Below, piece after piece: positions 41,669 to 50,368 of a stretch of 64,000 nt of DNA. The notes beneath the pieces were generated by a model that worked only from the letters and a program-made list of their open reading frames with translations, was not told the origin of the DNA and searched no databases. Where the stretch lies: NCBI GenBank assembly GCA_021731085.1, contig JAKFYB010000019.1, positions 62,001 to 126,000 of the forward strand. Reading direction: 5' to 3'. A program made the position numbers and the translations under genes. Every line of letters starts with the position of its first letter. Position 1 is the first letter of the stretch. Source of the DNA: Dehalococcoidia bacterium. GTDB taxonomy: Bacteria; Chloroflexota; Dehalococcoidia; DSTF01; JACRBR01.

Positions 41669-44097
41669 CCAGAAACGGTCGCCACCAGTCCGAGCTTCTC
41701 CATGCGCCTGACGATGGCGCTCTGCTGGCGTTGCAGCGTGCCGGAGATTTCCGCCTGCGTGTGGCCAAGTTCGAGCATGGCTCGCAAACGCTCATCTTCA
41801 TCGTCGGTCCATGGATCCCAAGCTCGTGGATGCTGCGCGCGGACCTCGATCTGCGCAGCCGACCAGTTCTTGATCGAAGCGGCTGGCGCACTGCTGCGCA
41901 GATGATCGGGAACGGCATCCGTCGACCAGCGTCCGGCGACTACGTCGAGCAATCCGCCCCCGAAGCGTTCCAGTTGGGCAGCGTCGAGCACACCCAGCCC
42001 TGCGAGTTCACGTACGCTCGCCGGACGTTCATCGGCGATCGCTGTGAGCGCCTCGTTGGTCGCGATCTGCCACAGCTTCACGCCCGCGGTCACCGCAGCC
42101 TTCCGCCGCCAGGCCTTCAGCGAGTCGTACAACCCGCTGTCTCCGGTAGGGGCGGAGATCTGATCGAGGAGTGGCGTTGCCGGCATTGCCACAGTTGGCC
42201 GCTCGCGCGACTCCGGATGCTCGCTGTAGTGCGCGTTGAGTTCTGTCAGCAGTTGCACGCCGTACCGCTGCATCTTCGCGGGGCCCATTCCGGGCACCTG
42301 TAGCAGATCTTCCGACGACTGCGGACGCCGTTGGGCGATGGCGGCGAGTGTCGCGTCGTGGCAGATGACGTACGCGGGCACTTCCTCTGCGTCCGCGCGC
42401 AACCGCCGCCACTGCTTCAGCCGCTCGTACAGCGCCATGCCGATGCCGTCGAGCGACGCCGTCGCGGGCCGCGTCTCGCTCGCGCCCACACGCTTTGAGG
42501 GCGCTTCGATCGTGGGCAGCCGTACGGGGTTCGGGCGCGCTTCCGAGATCACGTCCGCGCCGCGCCGCGTCAGGTGCAGCGTCTGCTGCTCCGGATCAAG
42601 AGCGAGAAGGCCCGCCGCGAGCAGGCGCCGCAACAGGCGCCGCGTCCAGTCTTCGCGCCGATGTTTGAGCACGCCGAACTTCGGCTTCGTCTGCAGATCC
42701 CACTTCCGGATCGACGCTGAACCGCTTCCGATGAGGTACGCAGCCACCGTCCCCGGTCCGACGGCGAACGGCATGCTGCGGATCGCTGTAAGCGCGTCAC
42801 GCACTTCGCCCGCCGACTCTGCCTCATCCGGCTCGGGCGTCATGCGGCCCTCCGCCGTCGCGACGCAGTTGTCGCACTGGCTGCACCCACCGAGCTCCTC
42901 CGCCTCGTCCTCGAAGTACGCAAGGATCGAGTCATGGCGGCAGGCGGACGTCTCGGCGTAACCAATCATCGCGCGCAGCAGCTCGCGCCGACGCAGTGAT
43001 GCTTCGGGGCCTGTGTACTCATCGTTGGCGATGAGGCGGAAGCGCAGCGCGATGTCCGGATCGGAGATAAAGAGCCTGCCTTCCGCCGGCTGACCGTCTC
43101 GACCCGCGCGTCCGACCTCCTGGTAATACGCCTCGACCGATTCCGGCAGCCCGTGGTGGATGACGAGCCGGATGTCCGGGCGGTCGATGCCCATGCCAAA
43201 CGCGTTGGTCGCCGCAACGACGTCGAGCATGTTCGACTGGAACTTCGCCTGCACGGCGTTGCGTTCCATCCCGCCCATGCCCGCGTGATAGTGCTCGGCA
43301 CGCCAGCCGAGATCGCGCATCGCCTGCGCAACCTCTTCGGCCTTCTTGCGTGAGCTGGTATAGACAAGCGCTGTTCCGTTACCGGCCTTCGGCTTCGAGA
43401 GCGCGCGCCGAATCTCTTCACTGATGCGCTTTTCCTTGGCCTTCGGGCCGCTCACCTCCTCGACGCTCAGGCGCAGGTTGTGGCGCGCGAACCCACGCAG
43501 GATCTGCTTCGCCTCCGGCATGCCCAGCCGCTCGACGATCTCCTGTCGCACGCTTGGCGTTGCCGTCGCCGTGCACGCGAGGAGCCGCTTCGGCTGCAAT
43601 CGTTGCACGAGTTCGCCGATGCGCAGGTAGTCGGGGCGGAAGTCGTGCCCCCACTGGCTGATGCAGTGCGCCTCATCGACGGCCAGCAGCGAGATCGGGA
43701 GCTTCATGAGGACGTCTTCGACGAACCAGTCGAGCGCCAGCCGCTCCGGTGCGACGTACAGCAGCTTCACCTTGCCAGCGAGCGCGAGCTCCGTCCGGCG
43801 CTGGTTCTCGCGCCCGTCCAGGCTCGAAGCGAGATACGTCGCCGGAATGCCGCGCGCTTCGAGCGATTGCACCTGGTCCGCCATCAGCGCCACCAATGGT
43901 GTAATCACGATCGCGATGCCATCGAGCTCGACCGCCGGTTGCTGGTACGTCATCGACTTCCCGCCGCCGGTGGGAGCGACGACGAGCACCTTCCCGGGAC
44001 CGGAGATAATCTCGTCGATCGCCTCGCGCTGCCACGGATACAGTTCGAAATCAGAGCCGGCTGCGGTGCTTGTCGTGTTTCTGGTTGTCGTTGTCAT
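41665..44097 (-). CDS. recQ: ATP-dependent DNA helicase RecQ, with two HRDC domains and Myb-like tail
   Basis: 810 residues, longer than the usual 600-700. APTGGGKS (Walker A, 41-48), DEAHCISQWGHDFRPDY (141 on), TATATPSVRQEI and GRAGRDGQ are the helicase motifs. The zinc site is CRHDSILAYFE...CSQCDNC. A winged-helix RQC region follows. Two HRDC-like domains (LYERLKQWRRLRADAEEVPAYVICHDATL and LYDSLKAWRRKAAVTAGVKLWQIATNEAL) come next. The last 50 residues (WDPWTDDEDERLRAMLELGHTQAEIS) look like a Myb/SANT-type helix-turn-helix. It unwinds DNA 3' to 5' in recombination repair. Confidence 0.95.
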   Translation of the reverse strand: MTTTTRNTTSTAAGSDFELYPWQREAIDEIISGPGKVLVVAPTGGGKSMTYQQPAVELDGIAIVITPLVALMADQVQSLEARGIPATYLASSLDGRENQRRTELALAGKVKLLYVAPERLALDWFVEDVLMKLPISLLAVDEAHCISQWGHDFRPDYLRIGELVQRLQPKRLLACTATATPSVRQEIVERLGMPEAKQILRGFARHNLRLSVEEVSGPKAKEKRISEEIRRALSKPKAGNGTALVYTSSRKKAEEVAQAMRDLGWRAEHYHAGMGGMERNAVQAKFQSNMLDVVAATNAFGMGIDRPDIRLVIHHGLPESVEAYYQEVGRAGRDGQPAEGRLFISDPDIALRFRLIANDEYTGPEASLRRRELLRAMIGYAETSACRHDSILAYFEDEAEELGGCSQCDNCVATAEGRMTPEPDEAESAGEVRDALTAIRSMPFAVGPGTVAAYLIGSGSASIRKWDLQTKPKFGVLKHRREDWTRRLLRRLLAAGLLALDPEQQTLHLTRRGADVISEARPNPVRLPTIEAPSKRVGASETRPATASLDGIGMALYERLKQWRRLRADAEEVPAYVICHDATLAAIAQRRPQSSEDLLQVPGMGPAKMQRYGVQLLTELNAHYSEHPESRERPTVAMPATPLLDQISAPTGDSGLYDSLKAWRRKAAVTAGVKLWQIATNEALTAIADERPASVRELAGLGVLDAAQLERFGGGLLDVVAGRWSTDAVPDHLRSSAPAASIKNWSAAQIEVRAQHPRAWDPWTDDEDERLRAMLELGHTQAEISGTLQRQQSAIVRRMEKLGLVATVSG

Positions 44098-44151
44098 GTT
44101 TCCAGCGCTCTCGTGTCCGAACCCTTCGAATTCTTGGTGGCCCCTCGTGGA

Positions 44152-45012
44152 TCAACCTGAGGGCGTCACATCCGTCCACTTCCACTTGCCGTCCGACGAC
44201 TCCGACATCCGCCCAAGTCCGGGGAAGTCGGCGTGTACGGCGATGACAAGCTGTTGCTCATCGACCGCCTTGCGCACGACGGCCTTCTTCGTCTCCATCG
44301 CCTCGATGGGAAAGATGTCGAACGACGAGACCCATGGAGGCCGTTCGAGCTGCACCGTGTGCTGGATCATGTCGCCAATGTAGATCGCCGTCTCGCCGCC
44401 GGACGACAGGATGACGCTCGCGTGGTCCGCCGTGTGGCCGTGCGTCGGGATGATGATGATCTCGTCCGTCACGCGCGTCTCGCCATCGAGCAGTTCGAGC
44501 TGTCCTGTGTCCGCGAGCGGCGTCACGTTCTCGGCGAAGTACGTTGCGCGCGTGCGCTCATTCGGGTTCATGCACGCGTCGTACTCACCGCGCTGGATGA
44601 GGTAGCGGGCGTTCGCGAATGTCGGCGTGTAGGTGCCGTCGGCCTGTTTCTTCGTGTTCCAGCCGCAGTGATCGGCGTGCAGATGCGTGTTTACGACGAT
44701 GTCGACATCCGCAGGAGCCACGCCTACTGCGGCCAGTTCTTCGAGGAGCGAGATGCCGCCCGGACGTTCGGTCTGGCCGAGGGGCCGCTCCTTCTCGCCG
44801 ACGCCCGTCTCAATCAGCACCGTCTTGCCCTGCGACTCGACAAGCAGCGAGTTGAGTCCGATGGCCATCTGGTAACGCGCATTCATCTCGACGCCGATGC
44901 GCTCCCAAAGCACGCGCGGCACGATGCCAAATACGGCACCGGCATCCTGGTAGAAGACGCCGTCAGTCAGCAGGTTGAGGTGAAGGGAACCAAGGCGGTG
45001 GCGCGCGGGCAT
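44152..45012 (-). CDS. MBL fold metallo-hydrolase
   Basis: 286 residues. The zinc motif is H110-L-H-A-D-H115, and further ligands appear in PTHGHTADHASVIL and in HADFPGLGRM near the C-terminus. The sequence MAIGLNSLLVESQGKTVLIETGVG is typical of quorum-quenching lactonase-like and uncharacterised members of the family. The substrate cannot be read. It is preceded by a strong promoter with a palindromic operator (45047-45098), so it is probably induced by a ligand. GGAGGCAGG precedes the ATG by 6 bases. Confidence 0.9.
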   Translation of the reverse strand: MPARHRLGSLHLNLLTDGVFYQDAGAVFGIVPRVLWERIGVEMNARYQMAIGLNSLLVESQGKTVLIETGVGEKERPLGQTERPGGISLLEELAAVGVAPADVDIVVNTHLHADHCGWNTKKQADGTYTPTFANARYLIQRGEYDACMNPNERTRATYFAENVTPLADTGQLELLDGETRVTDEIIIIPTHGHTADHASVILSSGGETAIYIGDMIQHTVQLERPPWVSSFDIFPIEAMETKKAVVRKAVDEQQLVIAVHADFPGLGRMSESSDGKWKWTDVTPSG

Positions 45013-45046
45013 CCTGCCTCCTGCCCGTTCGTGCGCAGCTTCCAGC

Positions 45047-45098
45047 TTCGCACTAGAACGTTAGTGCGAATCATAGGCTAGTGCGCTTTATCAGTCAA
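45047..45098 (-). promoter_or_regulatory. promoter and operator of the MBL-fold gene
   Basis: On the minus strand TTGACT (45093-45098), 17-bp spacer, TATGAT (45070-45075). A perfect inverted repeat TTCGCACTA / TAGTGCGAA (45047-45055, 45062-45070) covers the transcription start, and a third half-site TAGTGCG (45079-45085) lies in the spacer. This is a textbook repressor arrangement; the regulator is not identifiable in the window. Confidence 0.7.
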
Positions 45099-45123
45099 CA
45101 GCCATCAACAGTCACAACAAAGA

Positions 45124-45150
45124 GAGAGGCCGCAGAACCCGTGGCCTCTC
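45124..45150 (-). terminator. terminator of the lipoprotein gene
   Basis: Perfect 8-bp stem GAGAGGCC / GGCCTCTC with an 11-base loop, followed on the minus strand by the T-rich TCTTTGTTG. Confidence 0.7.
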
Positions 45151-45197
45151 GATCCCTCCGGCAATTGGCACACTCGTCCGGGCCGACCTCGGTGCGC

Positions 45198-45731
45198 CTA
45201 CGCGTCGCCGTCTCCGCAGTCCAGATCGACCTCGATGTTGTTCTCGTCGGCCAGCGTTTGCAGATCCTCACAGGCGGCGGTGAAGGCGCCGCTTGCCTCA
45301 TCGAGTGCGTCCGTACTGACGACGCCTTCGAGATCCTCAATCGACTCCACATCTCCGAGCTCATCGAGGACGCCATTCACGGCCTCCGAGAAATTCTCGC
45401 CAGCCTCCACCGCAGCGTCGTGCGCTTCCTGTGCTTCCTCCGGTGGATTGAGGGCACTGATATCGTTTACGAAGTGTTCGACGATCGGCGGCAGCAGCGC
45501 GATGGCGTCCTTAACGCTATCGATTTCCTCCGAGGACCCCAGTTCATCCGCGGCGGCATCACTCTCTTCCGTGAATGTGATGCTCGCAGCTTCGAGCCGC
45601 TCGAAGTACTCCTCGAGCGTTACCTCGTCGCCACCGCCGCCATCGTCATCGCCGCCGCAAGCACTCACACCGATGCCCGCGGCAAACACGATCGCGACGA
45701 TTGCGCTGCCCTTCAGGATCCTGCTCCACAT
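45198..45731 (-). CDS. acidic lipoprotein
   Basis: 177 residues. A signal peptide ends in lipobox VSAC with Cys25, followed by GGDDDGGGGDE. The mature part is helical and strongly acidic (EEYFERLEAASITFTEESDAAADELGSSEE) with two cysteines near the C-terminus (AACEDLQ and DLDC). It resembles the lipoproteins at 18-23 kb in style but shares no clear segment with them. ATG at 45731 follows GGGAG by 7 bases; a longer reading from a TTG is rejected. Function unknown. Confidence 0.8.
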   Translation of the reverse strand: MWSRILKGSAIVAIVFAAGIGVSACGGDDDGGGGDEVTLEEYFERLEAASITFTEESDAAADELGSSEEIDSVKDAIALLPPIVEHFVNDISALNPPEEAQEAHDAAVEAGENFSEAVNGVLDELGDVESIEDLEGVVSTDALDEASGAFTAACEDLQTLADENNIEVDLDCGDGDA

Positions 45732-45817
45732 AGTTCGACTCCCTTCGATTCCCTCCAACTGATAGCGGAGTATACGTGGAGTGATCTCGCGTGGTGAGAA
45801 GGACCAGCGACCGGTAC

Positions 45818-46054
45818 CTACTCTTCGTCGGACGAAGCACCGGATCCGATCAAAGGCAGGCGCTCCTTGAGCTTCGGGACCAGTACCTTCCCCGTCCGGA
45901 ACAGCACGACGATGTCGTACACAATGATCATGCCGGCGATGAGTCCGTACAGCGCGCCGAAGAACACCGCAGGCATCGGAGGAGGACGCAGCAACCCCCA
46001 GCCCAACTTCTCGCCACCAGATGAGGTCTTGTCCTCGAACGATTGTTCACTCAT
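45818..46054 (-). CDS. small single-pass membrane protein
   Basis: 78 residues. A hydrophilic N-terminus (MSEQSFEDKTSSGGEKL) is followed by PPPMPAVFFGALYGLIAGMIIVYDIVVLF, one transmembrane helix, and a basic then acidic tail (KLKERLPLIGSGASSDEE). No family is recognised. ATG at 46054 follows GGAGG by 5 bases. It lies 22 bases downstream of the serine hydrolase gene on the same strand, so it is probably co-transcribed with it. Confidence 0.65.
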   Translation of the reverse strand: MSEQSFEDKTSSGGEKLGWGLLRPPPMPAVFFGALYGLIAGMIIVYDIVVLFRTGKVLVPKLKERLPLIGSGASSDEE

Positions 46055-46076
46055 GACGTCCTCCATATCTAAACAC

Positions 46077-47297
46077 TTAGCCCAGGGACGCGATCGCATC
46101 GCGCGCAGCGTCAGCCAACGGCAACGAACGTCCTGTCGCCAGCCCGTCTGAGGCCACCGCGTTCGTCACGAACGCGAACGACATCCCGACCTCCGGGTCG
46201 GCGTATGCCACGGCGCCACCGACACCCGGGTGCCCGAACGCCGTCTCGCGCGGACCCATCGCCCGCCCTTCGATGCTGCCGTTCATGTAGCCCATCGACC
46301 AGGCGATATCGAGTTGGAGCACTTTGTCCGCGCGCTTCGTCTGTAGGGCCGACATTGTCTTCACGCGCTCGGCCGACATCAGGCGCACGCCGTCGAGCTC
46401 GCCGCCGTTCGCGAGGCAAGCGTACAAGCGCGCGGCGTCTCGCGCGGTCATCACGCCGTTTGCCGACGGGATTTCCGCGCGCCGGCCCTCGAACGTGTCG
46501 AGCGGGTTCGGGCCCTGACCGGCAGCCATAAGGCCTCCGGGTGGCGCGCCGAACGCCTTCTCCAGCAGCGGTGGAATAAGAGGCTCGCCAGCGGCGACGC
46601 GACGCTGCATCTCCTCGATCATCTCCGGCGTCGGCGGCGACTGTCGCGCTTTCAACGTCGCGATCTGGTCATCGACCTCCGCGGGCGCGCCTACGTACAT
46701 GTCGTGCAACCCCAATGGCGCGCAGACCTCGTCGCGCAGGAACGTCCCGACGCTCTTGCCGCTCACGCGTCGAATGACTTCGCCGACAAGAAAGCCGTAC
46801 GTCATGGCGTGGTAGCCACTCGCCGTGCCCGGCTCCCACGCTGGCTCCATCACCTCGAGCCCCTCGATGACGGCGTCCCAGTTGTTGAAATCGGCGCCGT
46901 GCATGCCGTCGGGGACGGGCGCCATACCCGACTGATGTGTCAGCAGGTGGTAGACGGTGATCTTGTCTTTGCCGTTCTGCGCGAACTCGGGCCAGTATTT
47001 CGCGACCGGCGCGTCGTAGTCGACAAGCCCGCGGTCGGCGAGCATGTGCAGGCAGGTCGACGCGAGACCCTTGGTGGTCGAGTACGAGATGGCCATCGTG
47101 TTCTGGCGCCACGGCGTGCCCGCATCCTCGTCCGCCAGCCCGCCCCACAGGTCGACCACGGGCTTGCCACGGTGATACACCGCCACGCCGTAGCCGATGT
47201 GCTCGCCCGCCTCAATCTGCGCCGCCAGCACATCGCGCACGCCCTCGAACGCTGGCTGGCACGAGCCCTGGATCTCGGCCTCAGTGAGTGATGTCAT
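46077..47297 (-). CDS. serine hydrolase, beta-lactamase/EstB family
   Basis: 406 residues. The S-x-x-K motif is S73-T-T-K76 (SYSTTKGLAS). LLTHQSGM and YHAMTYGFLVGEVIRRVSGKSVGTFL follow, and GHPGVGGAVAYADPEVGMSFAFVTN supplies the K-T-G-like strand region as H-P-G, as in class C-type carboxylesterases (EstB, family VIII esterases). No export signal is seen, favouring an intracellular esterase over a beta-lactamase. GAGGTGCC immediately precedes the ATG. It diverges from the SDR gene. Confidence 0.88.
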   Translation of the reverse strand: MTSLTEAEIQGSCQPAFEGVRDVLAAQIEAGEHIGYGVAVYHRGKPVVDLWGGLADEDAGTPWRQNTMAISYSTTKGLASTCLHMLADRGLVDYDAPVAKYWPEFAQNGKDKITVYHLLTHQSGMAPVPDGMHGADFNNWDAVIEGLEVMEPAWEPGTASGYHAMTYGFLVGEVIRRVSGKSVGTFLRDEVCAPLGLHDMYVGAPAEVDDQIATLKARQSPPTPEMIEEMQRRVAAGEPLIPPLLEKAFGAPPGGLMAAGQGPNPLDTFEGRRAEIPSANGVMTARDAARLYACLANGGELDGVRLMSAERVKTMSALQTKRADKVLQLDIAWSMGYMNGSIEGRAMGPRETAFGHPGVGGAVAYADPEVGMSFAFVTNAVASDGLATGRSLPLADAARDAIASLG

Positions 47298-47342
47298 GGC
47301 ACCTCTTTCCCACAAGAACGGTAACCCTCTTGGCGCGAGGAT

Positions 47343-47385
47343 GGAAGATGGGCGATGGAAGGTGGAATCAGGCTAGCCATCTTCC
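47343..47385. repeat. inverted repeat in divergent promoter region
   Basis: GGAAGATGG (47343-47351) and CCATCTTCC (47377-47385) form 9-bp inverted arms. Further GATGGAAGG / CCTTCCTCCATC repeats overlap them. It lies between the divergent serine hydrolase and SDR genes and may be an operator or a dispersed palindrome. Confidence 0.4.
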
Positions 47386-47437
47386 TTCCTCCATCTTCGG
47401 CCAGAAAACGACTACCCTCTTCGCGGAGGGCACCACC

Positions 47438-48214
47438 ATGAGACTCAAGGGCAAGACAGCACTGATAACCGGCGCCGGCAGCGGCATGGGGCGCGTCGCG
47501 ACGTCGCTATTCGTCGCAGAGGGCGCGAATGTCGTCGCGACCGACATCTCATCTGTCGGGCTCGCCGATACGGAGGCGCTGATCGCGCGCGACCATCCGG
47601 AGGCCGTCGGCCGCGTGCAGTCGCTGACCGGCGACGTCACCGACGCCGCTGATGTCGAGCGCTGGGTGAAGATGGGCGTCGACCACTTCGGCGCGCTGAA
47701 CATCCTCTACAACAACGCCGGCATCTTCCCCGACGACGATCGCTCCGTGATCAACACGGACGAGGACACCTGGGCGAAGACGCTCGACGTGAACCTCAAG
47801 GGCGTGATGCTCTGCTGCAAGTACGCGATCCCGGAGATGCAGCGCGCGGGCGGCGGGTCGGTCGTAAACGTGGCATCGTTCGTTGCGCTCGTCGGTTGCA
47901 CCGTGCCGCAGGACGCGTACACGGCCAGCAAGGGCGCCGTGCTCGCGCTCACGAAGTCGCTCGCCGTGCAGTTCGGGCCCGACGGCGTGCGCGTGAACGC
48001 GATCTGCCCCGGCCCGATCCTGACGCCGCTGCTCGCCGACCTTTTCCCCAGCGAGGAAGAGAAGATGAAGCGCCTGAACCGCATCCCCCTCGGCCGCTTC
48101 GGCCTGCCGGAGGACATCGCCTACGCCGCCCTCTATCTCGCCAGCGACGAGTCATCGTGGATGACGGGCACGCAGTTCGTAGTGGATGGCGGGATCACCG
48201 TGAATTACTTTTGA
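47438..48214 (+). CDS. SDR family oxidoreductase (3-oxoacyl-ACP reductase-like)
   Basis: 258 residues. TGAGSGMG at 11-18, NNAGIF, NVASFVALVG and the catalytic YTASK. The C-terminal GRFGLPEDIAYAALYLASDESSWMTGTQFVVDGG is the classic ending of FabG-like classical SDRs. NAD versus NADP use is unclear; an Asp after strand beta-2 (VATDIS) favours NAD. GGAGG precedes the ATG by 8 bases. An in-frame upstream reading passes through the inverted repeat and is rejected. Confidence 0.92.
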   Translation: MRLKGKTALITGAGSGMGRVATSLFVAEGANVVATDISSVGLADTEALIARDHPEAVGRVQSLTGDVTDAADVERWVKMGVDHFGALNILYNNAGIFPDDDRSVINTDEDTWAKTLDVNLKGVMLCCKYAIPEMQRAGGGSVVNVASFVALVGCTVPQDAYTASKGAVLALTKSLAVQFGPDGVRVNAICPGPILTPLLADLFPSEEEKMKRLNRIPLGRFGLPEDIAYAALYLASDESSWMTGTQFVVDGGITVNYF

Positions 48215-48216
48215 GG

Positions 48217-49212
48217 TCAGTCTGGAACTGGCGGGTAGTGTTCGGATTCCCAGCCCTTGTAAACCCACGTACTCCACTCGGGCCACTCCTCCTTCAGAGG
48301 CTCGAGGACGCGTCGCCCTGCCGCTGTGATCGATGACTCGTGAGACACGTAAATGACCCACTCCATTGATCGGTTTGTCCAGAATGTCTCACCGCCCGCC
48401 CTTGACCCAGCGCCGTAATAGGGCTCGTTGAAGAGTTGCACATCGATTTCGCGATCCGGATCAATGTAGCCTTCCCGAAACTCGAAGATGCGTTCGTGAG
48501 CTTCTGATCCGCCAACGCGACGAACGATTCGCTCTAGGGCATCATGCGGAAACCCGGGAACATAGAATGCGGCGGTGTCAGGCGGGGCTTGATCCGTCGT
48601 AGCACGATCGAGTGGATACCAATCTCCTTCGATAGCCCACCGGTGCTTGAGTTCCTGCCAGAAACTGTCGCTCTCGCTGTCAGAAAGCGTTCTTCGGTAC
48701 GGCAGCGGTTCAACGATACCCAGATCCTCCTGGGAAACGCTGTCGAGGTACGCCGCGAAGGCACGAACCTCCTCAGCCATTGCGAGATTCTGGACCTGCT
48801 CGTCATCGTCTGATTGCCGCCCTCCAACTATCTTGGCCCTGGGACCGAGGCTGGCTGCCTTCGCGCTCAGCTCCTCGAACGACATCTCTGTCAGGTCGAA
48901 CACGAAATCGGGTACTCGTGTTTCTTCCAGATATGCGGCGTTGGCCGCGCTACGCAGAAGAACTCGGCCGACTTGTGTATCGGCCATGTCGGAAGGAACA
49001 AGTCGTTCGACTTCGACCAGAATTCGACTGAGGATGTTGTAGTGCGGAAAGGTGACGAATGCCTCGCGTGAGTATTCATAGTCGGGCGAGGTTCGTCGCT
49101 TTTCGGACTCTCGCTCCGAGAGGTCTGAATAGCGTTTGACCCAGAGAGCGTAGTTCTCCATGCAGTATCGGCGCGCAGCCGTATGAAGGGCTTCTTCGTC
49201 AGTCAGCACCAC
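48217..49212 (-). CDS. unrecognised protein
   Basis: About 331 residues with no family I can name. It is hydrophilic with no signal or transmembrane segment. Notable stretches are ARRYCMENYALWVKRYSDLSERE, a helical middle, and a C-terminal segment rich in aromatic and acidic residues (EEWPEWSTWVYKGWESEHYPP). The start is uncertain: GTG at 49212 avoids overlap with the divergent hydrolase gene, but the frame stays open to a TTG at 49266. It converges on the SDR gene with only a 2-base gap. Its codon use looks less GC-biased than that of its neighbours, possibly a sign of transfer. Confidence 0.6.
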   Translation of the reverse strand: MVLTDEEALHTAARRYCMENYALWVKRYSDLSERESEKRRTSPDYEYSREAFVTFPHYNILSRILVEVERLVPSDMADTQVGRVLLRSAANAAYLEETRVPDFVFDLTEMSFEELSAKAASLGPRAKIVGGRQSDDDEQVQNLAMAEEVRAFAAYLDSVSQEDLGIVEPLPYRRTLSDSESDSFWQELKHRWAIEGDWYPLDRATTDQAPPDTAAFYVPGFPHDALERIVRRVGGSEAHERIFEFREGYIDPDREIDVQLFNEPYYGAGSRAGGETFWTNRSMEWVIYVSHESSITAAGRRVLEPLKEEWPEWSTWVYKGWESEHYPPVPD

Positions 49213-49244
49213 GCGAGTGTAGTCAATCCAATTAGACTTGAGCG

Positions 49245-50084
49245 ATGCCACACATCCGAACCCCAAACCTCCACATATACATCGAGCGCGCCGGCGCGGG
49301 GCCGCCGCTGCTGTACATTAGCGGCACCGGCGGCGACCTGCGGGCGACGCCTTCGATCATGGACAGCGCGCTGCCGGCGTCGTTCGACCTGCTGGCGTAT
49401 GACCAACGCGGCCTCGGGCGGACGCAGCGGCCGGCGGGGCCGTACACAATGCACCAGTACGCGGACGATGCGGCGGCGCTGCTCGACGCTGTCGGATGGG
49501 AGCGCTGCCTTGTGTTCGGTGTGTCGTTCGGCGGGATGGTCGCGCAGGAGCTGGCGATCAGGCACCCGCAGCGAGTCGAGCGGCTTGTGCTGGCGTGTAC
49601 GTCGAGCGGTGGCGCGGGCGCGGCGTCGTATCCGCTGCACGAACTGCAGGATCTCTCGATCGAGGATCGCGCGCGGAGGATGATCGCGCTCAACGACTCG
49701 CGCTTCGCCGCGATGGAGACCGAGAACCCCGACCGTTACGCCCGCATCCTCCAGATCACGATCGACGGCATGCAGGCTGCCGCGTCGAAGCCGGATGAGA
49801 CGGCGGAGGTCAGCGATGTCACGCCGGCCGAAGGCGCGCGACTCCAACTCGAAGCACGCCGGCATCACGACACGTACGCCCGCCTCGGCCAGATCGCCGC
49901 ACCGACGCTCGTCGCAGCCGGGCGCTACGACGGCATCGCGCCGCTCTCGAACAGCGAGGCGCTCGCCCGGGAGATCCCCGCTGCGACGCTGCAGGTCTTC
50001 GAAGGCGGCCACCTCTTCATGCTCCAGGACAAGAGCGCGTTCCCGGCCATCATCGAGTTTCTTAGCGACCTCAGTTCGTCGTAG
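49245..50084 (+). CDS. alpha/beta hydrolase
   Basis: 279 residues. LLYISGTGGDLR is the oxyanion region, DQRGLGRT the strand-4 loop, and FGVSFGG the nucleophile elbow with Ser94. AAGRYDGIAPL supplies the acid and FEGGHLFM the His. It is similar in layout to carboxylesterase/enol-lactonase-like members. It is divergent from the unrecognised gene, with no more than about 30 bases between the starts. A TGAGCG just upstream of the ATG is a weak ribosome binding site. Confidence 0.87.
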   Translation: MPHIRTPNLHIYIERAGAGPPLLYISGTGGDLRATPSIMDSALPASFDLLAYDQRGLGRTQRPAGPYTMHQYADDAAALLDAVGWERCLVFGVSFGGMVAQELAIRHPQRVERLVLACTSSGGAGAASYPLHELQDLSIEDRARRMIALNDSRFAAMETENPDRYARILQITIDGMQAAASKPDETAEVSDVTPAEGARLQLEARRHHDTYARLGQIAAPTLVAAGRYDGIAPLSNSEALAREIPAATLQVFEGGHLFMLQDKSAFPAIIEFLSDLSSS

Positions 50085-50151
50085 GGATGAAGCGTTCGCT
50101 TGTCCCAGTCAGCGCGTCCATCATCTAACTCAACTTTGATACCATCCGACC

Positions 50152-50337
50152 ATGCAGGACTGGTGGGACACCGTCGTTGTGCGCGGACTGAAGAACTGGG
50201 TCTTCAGCTTCGCTATGGCGATGACGTGTGGCGCTTCGGCGATTCTCTTCTATCCTCAGGGCCTTCTGATGATCCCGGTCACTATTGGCATCGCCCTGCT
50301 CTATTACACATGGCTGTGGTGGCAGCACGAACGTTAG
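50152..50337 (+). CDS. very small two-pass membrane protein
   Basis: 61 residues: a short N-terminus ([16 protein letters not shown]), hydrophobic stretches at about 17-33 and 38-56, and a charged end (WWQHER). No family recognised. The Trp-rich ends would sit at the membrane interface. A TTTGATACC sequence just upstream could be a -10 of a nearly leaderless transcript, since no Shine-Dalgarno is visible. Confidence 0.5.
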   Translation: MQDWWDTVVVRGLKNWVFSFAMAMTCGASAILFYPQGLLMIPVTIGIALLYYTWLWWQHER

Positions 50338-50368
50338 CCTCAACCGCTATCCTGACCGCGGAGTGCCT

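Noticed and set aside
46077-47297. Beta-lactamase (antibiotic resistance)
   Set aside because: S-x-x-K is present, but there is no export signal and the third motif is of the esterase type (HPG).
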